Positions 1 through 9,295 of a stretch of 64,000 bases of DNA are shown in pieces. The notes beneath the pieces are model-generated. The model was not told where the DNA came from. It saw only the letters and a program-made list of their open reading frames with translations, and ran no database searches. Numbering within the stretch: the first letter of the stretch is position 1; the number at the start of each line of letters is the position of its first letter. The translations under genes were made by a program, and so were the position numbers. Location: assembly GCA_024235795.1 (NCBI GenBank), contig JACKLR010000001.1, forward strand, positions 1,178,001-1,242,000. The letters run 5' to 3'. Source of the DNA: Burkholderiales bacterium (lineage in GTDB: Bacteria; Pseudomonadota; Gammaproteobacteria; Burkholderiales; Nitrosomonadaceae).

Positions 1-244
1 CGCCGCCAGCCGCACTCGCATCCACGCCCGCATGACCAAATTGATCATAGGCGGCGCGCTTGTTTGCATCGGACAATACTTCGTAAGCTTCCTTGGCTTC
101 CTTGAATAATTCTTCTGATTTTGCATCACCCGCGTTCCGATCGGGATGATGTTTCATCGCCAACTTACGATAGGCTTTTTTAATTGTGTTCTCATCGGCG
201 TCACGGTTGACGCCAAGTACTTCATAATAATCGCGCTTGGCCAT
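1..244 (-). CDS. dnaJ: Chaperone protein DnaJ, N-terminal part
   Basis: Co-chaperone that delivers unfolded clients to DnaK and stimulates its ATPase. Only the first ~81 residues lie in the window; the rest runs off the left edge. The J domain is complete, with the HPD triad in KHHPDRN near residue 35 and the QFGHAGVD end of the J domain, followed by the start of the Gly-rich linker. It lies 175 bp downstream of dnaK on the same strand, the usual dnaK-dnaJ order. The intervening stretch has no gene and no visible sigma-32 site, so it is probably read from the dnaK promoter. Confidence 0.95.
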   Translation of the reverse strand, partial: MAKRDYYEVLGVNRDADENTIKKAYRKLAMKHHPDRNAGDAKSEELFKEAKEAYEVLSDANKRAAYDQFGHAGVDASAAGG

Positions 245-419
245 ATTTAGTTCCTGTCATCATCAGTGTAGTGATATGCTCGGTTATCTAAATCCATTAT
301 ATTTTGAGTAAACACCAAAACGCAGAGCACGAAAAAGAGCTTCTTGCATCTCATTTCTCGCCTCTGCGCCCGGCACTCCATCGACTGAACAATGACGGAG
401 TACGCTTTATTCACAAGAT

Positions 420-2360
420 TTATTTCTTATCTTTGACTTCCTCAAATTCAGCGTCAACCACTTCGCCTTCAACTGGTTTTTCGCGGCTATCAGAAGAAGA
501 TGAAGCACCTGCTGCACCCGGCTGCGCTTGTGATTGCTGGTCCTGGCCTTGATACATTTTTTCGGCCAGCTTATGCGATGCTTCAGTCAGCGCCTGAGTT
601 TTGGCATCGATTTCATCTTTATTGTCCGACTTCAAGGCTGCTTCCGCATCCTGCAATGCCGCTTCAATCTTGGATTTCTCATCTTCATCCAGTTGATCGC
701 CATGTTCCTTCAGTGATTTTTTCACCGAATGGATGATCGCATCGCACTGGTTGCGACTGGAAACCAGTTCCAGGATTTTGTGATCTTCTTCCGCATGCGC
801 TTCCGCATCTTTGACCATGCGTTCGACTTCTTCATCCGACAAACCGGAGCTCGCCTGTATTTTGATTTTGTTTTCCTTGCCTGTTGCCTTGTCTTTCGCT
901 GATACATGCAAAATACCGTTGGCATCAATATCAAAAGCAACTTCAATTTGCGGCATGCCGCGTGGCGAAGGCGGAATATCGGTCAAATTGAATTGACCCA
1001 GGCTTTTATTGCCCGAGGCCATTTCACGTTCACCCTGTAACACATGAATCGTAACAGCCGTCTGATTGTCTTCCGCAGTCGAAAACACCTGTTGCGCCTT
1101 GGTCGGAATAGTCGTGTTTTTTTGAATCAATTTGGTCATCACGCCGCCAAGTGTTTCAATACCGAGCGATAATGGCGTCACGTCTAGTAACAACACATCC
1201 TTGACATCGCCTTGCAACACACCGCCCTGAATAGCAGCACCCACTGCAACAGCTTCGTCAGGATTCACATCTTTACGCGGCTCCTTGCCAAAGATTTCTT
1301 TTACTTTCTCCTGAACTTTAGGCATACGGGATTGCCCACCAACCAGAATCACATCGTCAATTTCAGAAGCGGAAACCCCGGCATCCTTCATCGCGATACG
1401 GCATGGTTCAACGGTACGCTCAATCAGCTCTTCAACCAGACTCTCCAGTTTTGCGCGCGTAATTTTGACCGCCATATGTTTGGGCCCGCTCGCATCTGCT
1501 GTGATATAAGGCAGATTCACCTCGGTCTGCTGGCTGGAAGAAAGCTCTATTTTGGTTTTTTCCGCCGCATCTTTCAAACGCTGTAACGCCAGCATATCCT
1601 GCTTGAGATCGATACCATTTTCCTTCTTGAATTCATCAACTAGGTATTCAATAACACGCGAGTCAAAATCCTCACCGCCCAGGAACGTATCGCCATTGGT
1701 TGCCAGCACTTCGAACTGGTGCTCGCCTTCGACTTCTGCAATTTCGATAATGGAAATATCAAACGTACCGCCCCCGAGATCGTACACAGCGATTTTGCGG
1801 TCGCCTTCCTTCTTGTCCAGCCCGAATGCCAGTGCAGCAGCCGTTGGCTCATTGATGATCCGTTTGACTTCCAGGCCGGCAATTTTACCTGCGTCCTTGG
1901 TTGCCTGACGCTGAGAATCATTAAAATAAGCCGGAACGGTGATGACAGCTTCGGTTACAGGTTCGCCGAGATAATCCTCAGCCGTTTTCTTCATTTTCTT
2001 GAGTACTTGCGCAGAAACTTCCGGTGGTGCAATTTTTTTCTCGCGCACTTCGACCCATGCGTCGTTATTGCTTGCCTTGATAATCTTATAAGGCACCATT
2101 TTGATATCTTTTTGCACCATATCTTCGTCAAAACGGCGGCCAATAAGCCGTTTTACCGCGAACAAAGTATTTTTTGGATTGGTAACAGCCTGGCGTTTCG
2201 CAGACGCACCGACCAGAATTTCGTTGTCTTCCGTATAGGCAACAATCGAAGGCGTGGTTCGCGTGCCTTCAGAATTTTCTATTACCTTAGGCTTGCCATT
2301 TTCCATGATCGCCACACACGAATTGGTCGTACCCAAGTCGATACCGATAATTTTTGCCAT
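420..2360 (-). CDS. dnaK: Molecular chaperone DnaK (Hsp70)
   Basis: Cytosolic ATP-dependent Hsp70 chaperone, 646 aa, full family length. The N-terminal actin-like ATPase domain begins with GIDLGTTNS at residues 6-14; the YDLGGGTFD phosphate-binding signature lies near residue 195 and the linker DVLLLDVTPLSLGIE near residue 390. A substrate-binding domain follows, then a helical lid ending in a low-complexity tail and the typical EEVKDKK terminus. Start at ATG 2360 with an upstream AGGGAAAT. It sits between grpE and dnaJ and has its own heat-shock promoter at 2405-2432. Identification is secure. Confidence 0.99.
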   Translation of the reverse strand: MAKIIGIDLGTTNSCVAIMENGKPKVIENSEGTRTTPSIVAYTEDNEILVGASAKRQAVTNPKNTLFAVKRLIGRRFDEDMVQKDIKMVPYKIIKASNNDAWVEVREKKIAPPEVSAQVLKKMKKTAEDYLGEPVTEAVITVPAYFNDSQRQATKDAGKIAGLEVKRIINEPTAAALAFGLDKKEGDRKIAVYDLGGGTFDISIIEIAEVEGEHQFEVLATNGDTFLGGEDFDSRVIEYLVDEFKKENGIDLKQDMLALQRLKDAAEKTKIELSSSQQTEVNLPYITADASGPKHMAVKITRAKLESLVEELIERTVEPCRIAMKDAGVSASEIDDVILVGGQSRMPKVQEKVKEIFGKEPRKDVNPDEAVAVGAAIQGGVLQGDVKDVLLLDVTPLSLGIETLGGVMTKLIQKNTTIPTKAQQVFSTAEDNQTAVTIHVLQGEREMASGNKSLGQFNLTDIPPSPRGMPQIEVAFDIDANGILHVSAKDKATGKENKIKIQASSGLSDEEVERMVKDAEAHAEEDHKILELVSSRNQCDAIIHSVKKSLKEHGDQLDEDEKSKIEAALQDAEAALKSDNKDEIDAKTQALTEASHKLAEKMYQGQDQQSQAQPGAAGASSSSDSREKPVEGEVVDAEFEEVKDKK

Positions 2361-2404
2361 GTTGATTTCCCTATGAATAAAAAATGTTTATGAATTAATC
2401 AGAT

Positions 2405-2432
2405 AAATGGAGATGCATTATCAAATTTCAAG
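2405..2432 (-). promoter_or_regulatory. Sigma-32 (RpoH) promoter upstream of dnaK
   Basis: On the minus strand CTTGAAA (2426-2432), a 13-nt spacer, then CTCCATTT (2405-2412), 45 bp before the dnaK start. This differs from the E. coli sigma-32 consensus (CTTGAAA, 11-16 nt, CCCCATNT) by one base. It lets dnaK be transcribed apart from grpE. Confidence 0.75.
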
Positions 2433-2438
2433 CTAAAA

Positions 2439-3041
2439 TCAGGCATCTTTTGCTTTGGAAACCATCACCAGTGCAGGACGGATTACCCTGTCATGCAACC
2501 TGTAGCCTTTTTGCATGACCTGCACGACGGTATTTGGCTCCAGTTCGGAATCAACAGTGCACATCGCCTGGTGCTGATGCGGATCAAATTTCTCGCCCTC
2601 AGGATCAATGACTTTGATATTAAATTTGTCAAATACAGTTGTTAACTGCTTTTGCGTAAGCTCCATGCCGTTCTTGTAATTTTCGACGCTGGCATTTTCA
2701 ACAGATAACGCGGCTTCCAGGCTGTCCATGACGGCCAGTAATTCAGTAGAAAAATTTTCTACCGCATACTTGTGCGCATTGGCCACATCTGTCTGCGCCC
2801 GTTTACGAATATTTTCAGTCTCTGCTTTTGCGCGCATCCAGGCATCATGATGTTCAGCCACTTTGAGTTCTGCCGCTTTTAACAATTGCTCCAGATCGGG
2901 CTGCGATTCTTGTTCTATTTCACCTTGTTCGTCCGTCTGAATTGTTCCTTCCACTGCACCAGATGTTTCACCTTGATTAATATCCAGCGGTTTTTCAGAT
3001 TCACTGGATTGTGTATCTTGCGGATTCTGTGAATTTTGCAT
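2439..3041 (-). CDS. grpE: Nucleotide exchange factor GrpE
   Basis: Releases ADP from DnaK to reset the chaperone cycle. 200 aa. An acidic, poorly ordered N-terminus (residues 1-45) leads into the long alpha-helical region (about 50-115, AELKVAEHHDAWMRAKAETENIRKR split over two turns), followed by the compact beta domain ending in VIRPALVMVSKA. The start ATG 3041 is preceded by a strong AGGAGG. The gene opens the heat-shock group grpE-dnaK-dnaJ and is preceded by a sigma-32 promoter. Confidence 0.97.
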   Translation of the reverse strand: MQNSQNPQDTQSSESEKPLDINQGETSGAVEGTIQTDEQGEIEQESQPDLEQLLKAAELKVAEHHDAWMRAKAETENIRKRAQTDVANAHKYAVENFSTELLAVMDSLEAALSVENASVENYKNGMELTQKQLTTVFDKFNIKVIDPEGEKFDPHQHQAMCTVDSELEPNTVVQVMQKGYRLHDRVIRPALVMVSKAKDA

Positions 3042-3067
3042 CGTTCCTCCTAATGATTATCAGGGGG

Positions 3068-3095
3068 TTATTGGGACAATTTTCTTGATTTCAAG
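3068..3095 (-). promoter_or_regulatory. Sigma-32 (RpoH) promoter upstream of grpE
   Basis: On the minus strand CTTGAAA (3089-3095), a 13-nt spacer, then CCCAATAA (3068-3075), ending about 26 bp before the grpE start. The -35 part is a perfect match and the -10 part a fair match to the sigma-32 consensus. Spacing is the same as at the dnaK promoter. Confidence 0.7.
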
Positions 3096-3170
3096 TTTTT
3101 TTATGGAATTTTTTATTAACCTGCCTCTAAAAGAACCGATGTCCAGTTATTTCAAGGCAATAACAGGCCG

Positions 3171-4547
3171 TTAATTTTTAATTCTGCGTGCAAGCTCGCT
3201 GGCCTTGCCGATATAGTTTTGCGGGGTCATTGCCAGCAATCTGTTTTTCTCGGATTCCGGTATATCCAAATCCCGAATAAATTGATGAAGCACTTCCTGA
3301 GTGATGCCACGCTTGCCGCGCGTCAGCGCCTTTAATTGTTCGTAGGGATTGGGTACTGAAAAACGGCGCATGACTGTTTGAATCGGTTCAGCCAGCACTT
3401 CCCAGGCATTATCCAGATCATGCGCCAGCTGATCCGGATTGGCTTCCAGCTTGGCCAATCCTTTGGCGCAGGAATCATAGGCAAGTAGTGTATGCCCCAT
3501 CGCAACACCCATATTGCGCAGCACTGTTGAATCCGTCAAATCGCGTTGCCAGCGCGAAACGGGTAATTTCTCACTTAAATGCCGCAACAAAGCATTGGCT
3601 ATGCCGAGGTTGCCCTCCGAGTTCTCAAAATCAATAGGATTCACTTTGTGCGGCATGGTCGAAGACCCCACCTCGCCTGCCTTTGTTTTTTGCCTGAAAT
3701 AACCCAACGAAATATATCCCCAGATATCGCGGTTCAAATCGAGCAGAATGGTATTGATGCGCGCATACGCGTCAAACAATTCGGCAATGGTATCGTGCGG
3801 TTCAATCTGTGTTGTGTAGGAATTAAACGTCAACCCAAGCGATTCCACAAAAGATCGCGCAAAACGCTCCCAGTCCAGGTCCGGGTACGCGGATAAATGG
3901 GCATTGTAATTGCCGACAGCACCATTAATCTTGCCCAGTATGGCGACGTCTACAAGTTGTTTTTTGCCGCGCTGCAGGCGATAAACAACATTTGCAATTT
4001 CCTTGCCTAACGTTGTGGGTGTCGCCGGCTGTCCATGCGTGCGCGCAAGCATGGGCATTTCCGCCAGCCGATGCGCCAGTTCGGTCAACTTGACAATAAT
4101 TTGATCCAGCGCTGGCAACATGACTTGCTCAAGGCTTTGTTTAAGCATCAAGCCATGCGACAGGTTGTTAATATCTTCGGATGTGCAGGCAAAATGAATA
4201 AATTCAGCGGCAATGGCTATTTCACTATTGTCGGCCAGCGTTTGTTTTAGCCAGTACTCAACCGCCTTGACATCATGATTGGTTGTCGCCTCAATTCCCT
4301 TAATGGCCTCGGCGTCGGACACCGAGAAATCTGCCACAAGATTATCGAACCGGTCTATGGTTTCATCCGAGAATGGTTGAATTTCGACAATTCCCGGTTC
4401 ATTACTCAGCGCGATGAGCCATGCCGCCTCAACCTGTACACGAAAGCGTATCAACGCAAACTCGCTGAAAAAAAACTGCAGGGCGGCTACCTTGTTTTGA
4501 TATCTGCCGTCGAGTGGCGACAATGCGGTAATTGGGGAAAAACGCAT
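3171..4547 (-). CDS. purB: Adenylosuccinate lyase
   Basis: Cleaves adenylosuccinate to AMP and SAICAR to AICAR in purine synthesis. 458 aa, the length of the E. coli-like PurB class. Start MRFSPITALSPLDGRY is typical. The conserved THGQPATP (from 170) carries a catalytic His, and the fumarase/aspartase signature SSTMPHKVNP lies at residues 295-304. Single gene; it is separated from grpE by the heat-shock promoter region and is not part of that operon. Confidence 0.98.
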   Translation of the reverse strand: MRFSPITALSPLDGRYQNKVAALQFFFSEFALIRFRVQVEAAWLIALSNEPGIVEIQPFSDETIDRFDNLVADFSVSDAEAIKGIEATTNHDVKAVEYWLKQTLADNSEIAIAAEFIHFACTSEDINNLSHGLMLKQSLEQVMLPALDQIIVKLTELAHRLAEMPMLARTHGQPATPTTLGKEIANVVYRLQRGKKQLVDVAILGKINGAVGNYNAHLSAYPDLDWERFARSFVESLGLTFNSYTTQIEPHDTIAELFDAYARINTILLDLNRDIWGYISLGYFRQKTKAGEVGSSTMPHKVNPIDFENSEGNLGIANALLRHLSEKLPVSRWQRDLTDSTVLRNMGVAMGHTLLAYDSCAKGLAKLEANPDQLAHDLDNAWEVLAEPIQTVMRRFSVPNPYEQLKALTRGKRGITQEVLHQFIRDLDIPESEKNRLLAMTPQNYIGKASELARRIKN

Positions 4548-4777
4548 AACATCCTCAAATTAGAATTAGACTGGATTCATGAAGATGCGCATTTTAACAT
4601 GGCGATCACAATAAAAAGCAGCTGAAGCAGTTCATCAGGGCCGCCTTCGGGTGCATGCTTAGGCCAACAAACTCGACCCCATCAACACAGTTGTTAAAAT
4701 AGATCGATCAATCTTACAGGATGCGCCGCCCAAAAACAGTGAAGCAGTGAACAGCGCATCAATCTAAAAACCAAAGA

Positions 4778-5656
4778 TTAAAAACTTGCGCCAAGACTAC
4801 CAGTCGTCACGAAATTGCCATTGACATTGATCCAGGTCTCTCCGGTAAATGCATCGACAATGGTTGTAGCATCTGTGGCGAAGCAATCGGATACCTGCTG
4901 ACTGGTGCTTGAAGAAACAATTGCAGCAGTAACCGGCGGATCAATCGTGATGCCAATTCCGCTGGGAATGGATGAAAACTGATTGGTCAAATCAAAACAA
5001 ATATCACTGTTCATCACAAGATTGACTGCATCCGTCTGGGCATTGACGACGCAACTGGATATGCTCTGCGCGAAGGTATCCAGTGGGTTTGGAATGCCCG
5101 GCATGTCAATGATAATCCCGGTCGTCAGGAATGACATAATATTGGTCGTGCTTAATACAGAAATACCGGTTGGCTGAGTCGGTGCGGGCGGCTCGCAGAA
5201 ACTGGCGCTTTCGGGCGTTGGCACTACAATGCATTGACCGTTCGTCGTAATATTGACGACATTACCGCTCTGGGTAATGACCATGCCTTGAGGAATCTCC
5301 GCTGTATTGCTGCATGCAGGCACATTCCCATTGCCGTTAGTGCCCTGTATTTGTGCCAGTACATTTGGCATTGTGCCGACAAATGTTGGACTTTCAGTTC
5401 CCCAGGGACCACCTAGGACAAAGAGTTCATCATCCTTGACACCAACAGCAATTCCTGTTGATGGATAAAATCTGAACGTCCAGGGAGTAATTGTACGAGT
5501 CGCCTGATGGTTAGGAAACAATTGCGGGAAATTGTTTTCTGCCCAGTTGAATACCGTTTCAATTTCGTTTGTCGTCGCAGCAGATACAGGATTAACACTG
5601 CATAACAAAAGCAGTAAAGATAATGTTGAGATCAAAGACCTGATGTAATGTTTCAT
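4778..5656 (-). CDS. Secreted protein of unknown function with a YPQLFP-type N-terminal module
   Basis: 292 aa with a clear Sec signal peptide (residues 1-26, cleavage after PVSA). Residues ~35-85 (WAENNFPQLFP, then FRFYPSTGIAVGV and LFVLGGPWG) match a module seen in many betaproteobacterial exported proteins. The remainder is Ser/Thr/Val/Ile-rich with about six cysteines that could form disulfides, consistent with an extracytoplasmic beta-rich protein. No enzyme motif is visible. RBS AGGAGAAA lies just upstream of ATG 5656. Flanking gaps (4548-4777 and 5657-5773) hold nothing recognisable. Confidence 0.7.
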   Translation of the reverse strand: MKHYIRSLISTLSLLLLLCSVNPVSAATTNEIETVFNWAENNFPQLFPNHQATRTITPWTFRFYPSTGIAVGVKDDELFVLGGPWGTESPTFVGTMPNVLAQIQGTNGNGNVPACSNTAEIPQGMVITQSGNVVNITTNGQCIVVPTPESASFCEPPAPTQPTGISVLSTTNIMSFLTTGIIIDMPGIPNPLDTFAQSISSCVVNAQTDAVNLVMNSDICFDLTNQFSSIPSGIGITIDPPVTAAIVSSSTSQQVSDCFATDATTIVDAFTGETWINVNGNFVTTGSLGASF

Positions 5657-5773
5657 GATATTTCTCCTTCTTATAATACGCCTGATATATTACATCAGAC
5701 TGCCATTGCGCCTACATCAAAATCACAAAATTTAGCATATGCACTCAAAAAATATAACTACTAAGCCGCTAAT

Positions 5774-6190
5774 TTACTTTATTTTATAATCAGCAACCTG
5801 CCACACGCCATTGTTTTCTTTAGCCAGCGTGACGGTTTCCAGTGCCAATCCCTTAATTTTAAACGTTGTGTAAAACTGGACCACGACATATTCTCCTTTG
5901 GGAAACCCTGACAATCCTTCAGTATAGCCGGCCGTGGCGATATACCTTGCTTCCTTTAACCCTAACGGCCTCCTGATAGCTTCGATGGTTTTCACCCAGT
6001 CAGTTTCAGTCTTTTTGTTACGAAGATGCTGGGATGCTTTTCTCCAGCTTTCTGTATACTGACCTTCGTCAGCCAAAGCAAGCCATGAACGCGCACTGTT
6101 TTCAATATCTTTGATCAGATCATTTCCTTCCGCATGGACGACGCATGAACAGATCAGCAAAGATATTAACGCAATAATTTTTTTTATCAT
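5774..6190 (-). CDS. DUF4019 family exported protein
   Basis: 138 aa. Signal peptide residues 1-20 (cleavage after VHA), then the DUF4019 pattern: SARSWLALADEGQYTESW, a central IEAIRRPLGLKEAR and a C-terminal YVVVQFYTTF strand. The family is periplasmic and of unknown function; its fold resembles SnoaL/NTF2-like domains in predictions (family knowledge, not visible here). Monocistronic, between the secreted protein at 4778 and mnmA. Confidence 0.75.
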   Translation of the reverse strand: MIKKIIALISLLICSCVVHAEGNDLIKDIENSARSWLALADEGQYTESWRKASQHLRNKKTETDWVKTIEAIRRPLGLKEARYIATAGYTEGLSGFPKGEYVVVQFYTTFKIKGLALETVTLAKENNGVWQVADYKIK

Positions 6191-6274
6191 TTGATACCTC
6201 AGTGTTTAGTTTAAAGCAGGCACGATTTTGGTCCAGCCTGGCATTCAAAGTAAATTTATTCAGAAAGAAAAATG

Positions 6275-7354
6275 TTATTCAACGATAATCCCTCCCCCCA
6301 GACAAACCTTGCTCTCATAGACAACTACCGACTGCCCTGGCGTCACAGCCCACTGCGCCTGCGCAAAATCAACCTGGCATTCTCCATTGTTGAAATTTGC
6401 AATAGTGCACGGCGCATCCTTTTGGCGGTAGCGTGTTTTAGCCGCATACACCCAGTTACAGTGCGGCCTTTCATCGGCGACCCAAGTTAAGTCAGCAGCT
6501 TTAAGCGAAGGCTGCAACAGGCTGGGATGGTCATGTCCCTGAACTACGATCAAAACGTTGTCAGCAAGATTTTTGCCGCATACAAACCAGGGCTCATCGT
6601 TACCATCCCGTGTACCACCGATACCCAGTCCCTGCCGCTGCCCGATGGTGTAAAACATCAATCCGACATGCTTGCCGACCACCTTGCCTTCAAACGTCTG
6701 GATGTCACCCGGTTCGTGTGGCAGGTAGCGGTTTAAAAATTCACGGAAAGGCCGCTCACCGATAAAACAGATACCGGTACTGTCCTTCTTGGCAGAATTG
6801 GGCAAACCAAGATCCTTCGCAATGTTACGCACCTCGCGCTTATAAAGATGCCCAATCGGAAACAAGGTACTGGCAAGCTGCCGTTGATTCAGACGATACA
6901 GGAAATAGCTTTGATCCTTGGTGCCGTCTTCGCCCTTGAGCAGCTGGAATTTACCGTTAAATTCATTTACCTGCGCATAATGTCCGGTCGCGATAAAATC
7001 AGCGCCGAGCTTGTGCGCGTGATCCAGAAAAGACTTAAACTTGATCTCGGCATTACACAGAACATCCGGGTTTGGCGTACGACCGGATTGATATTCATTC
7101 AGAAAATTGGAAAAAACGCGGTCTTTATATTCCGCCGAGAAATTGACCGCCTCAAGCGGGATATCGAGGATATCAGCAACCGAAACCGCATCCAGCAAGT
7201 CCTGCCGCGAAGAGCAATATTCATCAGTATCATCATCCTCCCAGTTCTTCATGAACAAGCCGGTGACATTATAGCCTTGCTGTTTAAGCAAATAGGCTGA
7301 CACCGATGAATCAACGCCACCCGACATGCCGACAATTACGTGCTTGTTTTTCAT
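6275..7354 (-). CDS. mnmA: tRNA-specific 2-thiouridylase MnmA
   Basis: Adenylates and thiolates U34 of tRNA-Lys, -Glu and -Gln. 359 aa, full length. The PP-loop SGGVDSS is at residues 11-17. The two catalytic cysteines are Cys100 (PDVLCN) and Cys196 (TGICFIGER), which form the persulfide/disulfide pair. It lies 5 bp downstream of a nudJ-type Nudix gene, the same order as in E. coli. Confidence 0.98.
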   Translation of the reverse strand: MKNKHVIVGMSGGVDSSVSAYLLKQQGYNVTGLFMKNWEDDDTDEYCSSRQDLLDAVSVADILDIPLEAVNFSAEYKDRVFSNFLNEYQSGRTPNPDVLCNAEIKFKSFLDHAHKLGADFIATGHYAQVNEFNGKFQLLKGEDGTKDQSYFLYRLNQRQLASTLFPIGHLYKREVRNIAKDLGLPNSAKKDSTGICFIGERPFREFLNRYLPHEPGDIQTFEGKVVGKHVGLMFYTIGQRQGLGIGGTRDGNDEPWFVCGKNLADNVLIVVQGHDHPSLLQPSLKAADLTWVADERPHCNWVYAAKTRYRQKDAPCTIANFNNGECQVDFAQAQWAVTPGQSVVVYESKVCLGGGIIVE

Positions 7355-7359
7355 TTGTA

Positions 7360-7830
7360 TTAATTAAAATGCGTCAAGATTTCCAGTGGATAACGCCTGC
7401 CCGCAAAGAAATCCTGAACACATTGCTTCACAAGCGGGCTGCGATGACGCATGGTCAGTTCTTCAATCTGCGGCATGTCGTACCAGTCCACATTGACAAT
7501 ACATTCCTCGCGCACATAGTCCGGATCGAAATCCGAAACATAGCCTGAAAATGCAAAACGCAAATAAGTTGTATTATTATCGGTGGAATGCCAATGATAA
7601 ATGCCTATCAGCCATTCTGGCGTAAAAGTATAACCGGTTTCTTCCAGTGTTTCTCTAACAACAGCCTGGATCAACGACTCGCCCGCTTCCAGATGTCCAG
7701 CCGGCTGATTGAATAGCGTAGTGGTGTCCGGAGAAACAGTTTCCTCCACCAGTAAAAATTTTCCTCCCTGCTCGACAACTGCAGCGACAGTTACATTTGG
7801 TTTCCAAATCATAATTTTAGGTACGGCCAA
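7360..7830 (-). CDS. nudJ: Nudix hydrolase, NudJ type
   Basis: 156 aa phosphohydrolase of the Nudix family; E. coli NudJ acts on thiamin pyrophosphate and nucleotide substrates. The Nudix box runs from residue 45 to 67 (GHLEAGES, then REtlEETGY), with the metal-binding REXXEE core intact. Position directly before mnmA on the same strand, spacing 5 bp, supports the NudJ assignment over other Nudix proteins. Confidence 0.88.
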   Translation of the reverse strand: MAVPKIMIWKPNVTVAAVVEQGGKFLLVEETVSPDTTTLFNQPAGHLEAGESLIQAVVRETLEETGYTFTPEWLIGIYHWHSTDNNTTYLRFAFSGYVSDFDPDYVREECIVNVDWYDMPQIEELTMRHRSPLVKQCVQDFFAGRRYPLEILTHFN

Positions 7831-7913
7831 GTTAATGTTTGTTTTTTCTGTATCTATAAAAGACTGTTCTCAATGAGTAAACTGCACCTGCTGGCACCCA
7901 TTGAAAACAGTCC

Positions 7914-8585
7914 CTAGTGTATCGCTTTTTGCCTTTCCAGACTGATAATCATATAAAGCATATAAAAAGAAAACACCGCGGCAAAAAAACACCACACGGA
8001 AATAAATGTCTCAGCATACAATAAAACAGTCCCCAGTACCGACAGAGCAATAATGACACCAAAATAACGCAAGTATTTTTGCGACGACGATAATAACGGA
8101 ATCAGAATGATTAACACATACGCCCCGCGCACTGCCAGACGCGGCACAAAGTCATCGAACAGCAATTTCAGTTCATACGATATAGATTGATGTATCAACG
8201 ATACCGTCATCCAATCAGCAAACAACAGCACGGGAACGTACAGGGCAAGACCAAACAGGCATCCTGTGATGGTCATAATAAAAAAATACCATTTTTTATT
8301 GTCTGAGTTTTCTATCACGAAGCACGAATACGGTATCCAAAGCAGCCAGAAGAAATGCGAAAAAAATACAAAACTCAAGGCGGGCAAACGTATCGATTCC
8401 ATATTCCCACTCTCGAGCATCAACCAAAGCCACCCTTCGGCAGCCTGCTGTATCCCAAAAAAAAGCGGATAAAGTGCAAAAGGCCAATAGGCCCTATTGA
8501 CCAAGCGCACTTTGTATACACAATACACGCCGACAGGAATCAATCCAGCAGATACTGCGAAGCTGGCTGTAGCTGAAAAACACAT
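7914..8585 (-). CDS. DUF6629 family integral membrane protein
   Basis: 223 aa with about seven hydrophobic segments. The start MCFSATASFAVSAGLIPVG and the FGIQQAAEGWLW segment near residue 45 are hallmarks of the DUF6629 family, whose function is unknown. It is separated by 84 bp from nudJ and may be independently transcribed. Confidence 0.75.
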   Translation of the reverse strand: MCFSATASFAVSAGLIPVGVYCVYKVRLVNRAYWPFALYPLFFGIQQAAEGWLWLMLESGNMESIRLPALSFVFFSHFFWLLWIPYSCFVIENSDNKKWYFFIMTITGCLFGLALYVPVLLFADWMTVSLIHQSISYELKLLFDDFVPRLAVRGAYVLIILIPLLSSSQKYLRYFGVIIALSVLGTVLLYAETFISVWCFFAAVFSFYMLYMIISLERQKAIH

Positions 8586-8998
8586 GTTCGAAATTACCCT
8601 ATTTGATTTCCTTACACTTCAGATTCATGATTAACCCCTGGTTTTTAACGTATAACGTAATAAATTTTGTAAAAGACTATGCCTAGACTGCAACAAAGTG
8701 GAGTGTTAATATTGCAAATGTCAAATAAGTAAGTAATATGGTAGTGTAATATTTTAGACAAGTCATTTCGTCATGGACTTTAAATGTTGCGACCATGATT
8801 AAGTTGGATGCTTCGTTGACTAATTGACTCGTTTTTTTGGATTCCGGCAACTGTGATTCTTGTCAGCAGTTAACGAAGGAAGACAGTGGCTTGAATCCGA
8901 AAACCTGTTATACACTTAATCATGATTATTGCCTGGGTGGAGTTCTGGCAAGATTAATATGATTTTAAACACTAAATCAAAGAGAGAGAGGAACTAAA
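8586..8998. other. Intergenic region with interlocked inverted repeats
   Basis: No coding potential found. It holds a perfect 10-bp inverted repeat CATGATTAAG (8794-8803) / CTTAATCATG (8915-8924), enclosing CTTCGTT...AACGAAG and GGATTC...GAATCC pairs that cross each other rather than nest. A purine-rich RBS (GAGAGAGAGGAAC) ends the region just before the gene at 8999. Function unknown. Confidence 0.5.
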
Positions 8999-9259
8999 AT
9001 GAAAAAAATTGCAATCGCTGCTTTCGCTTCAATGTTTATTTTTGGATCTACCGCTACAATGGCAAGCGGAAATTTGGAATCTTCACTGAATTTTGTCAGT
9101 GCCGAGAATGTTTTGAACTGGATGAACTGCAAAGATAAAGATGCTAATGCTACCGTAAAAAGCATGACCAAAGTAAAAAATGGCAAGATTGTCGTCGTAA
9201 AATGTGCTGATATCAACAAAATTGTTGCGGACGCAGAAATGCCAGTTAGTGATTTTTGA
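8999..9259 (+). CDS. Small secreted protein of unknown function
   Basis: 86 aa. Strong RBS (GAGAGAGAGGAAC) 5 bp upstream of ATG. A Lys-rich start and hydrophobic stretch give a signal peptide of about 22 residues (cleavage near TMAS). The mature ~64-residue part is basic and contains two cysteines (MNCKD and VVKCAD) that could form one disulfide. I do not recognise the family. It has a long regulated-looking upstream region and a 12-bp hairpin just after its stop, so it is likely a single-gene transcript. Confidence 0.65.
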   Translation: MKKIAIAAFASMFIFGSTATMASGNLESSLNFVSAENVLNWMNCKDKDANATVKSMTKVKNGKIVVVKCADINKIVADAEMPVSDF

Positions 9260-9267
9260 TTTCCATT

Positions 9268-9295
9268 TTGGGTCTATATTTTTATATAGACCCAA
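9268..9295 (+). terminator. Hairpin after the small secreted protein gene
   Basis: Perfect 12-bp stem TTGGGTCTATAT (9268-9279) / ATATAGACCCAA (9284-9295) with a 4-nt T loop, 9 bp after the stop codon. No T-run follows, so it may be an mRNA-stabilising hairpin rather than an intrinsic terminator. Confidence 0.5.

Noticed and set aside
1719..2393. 224-codon plus-strand frame opposite dnaK
   Set aside because: Antisense shadow of the highly conserved dnaK; no RBS or family features.
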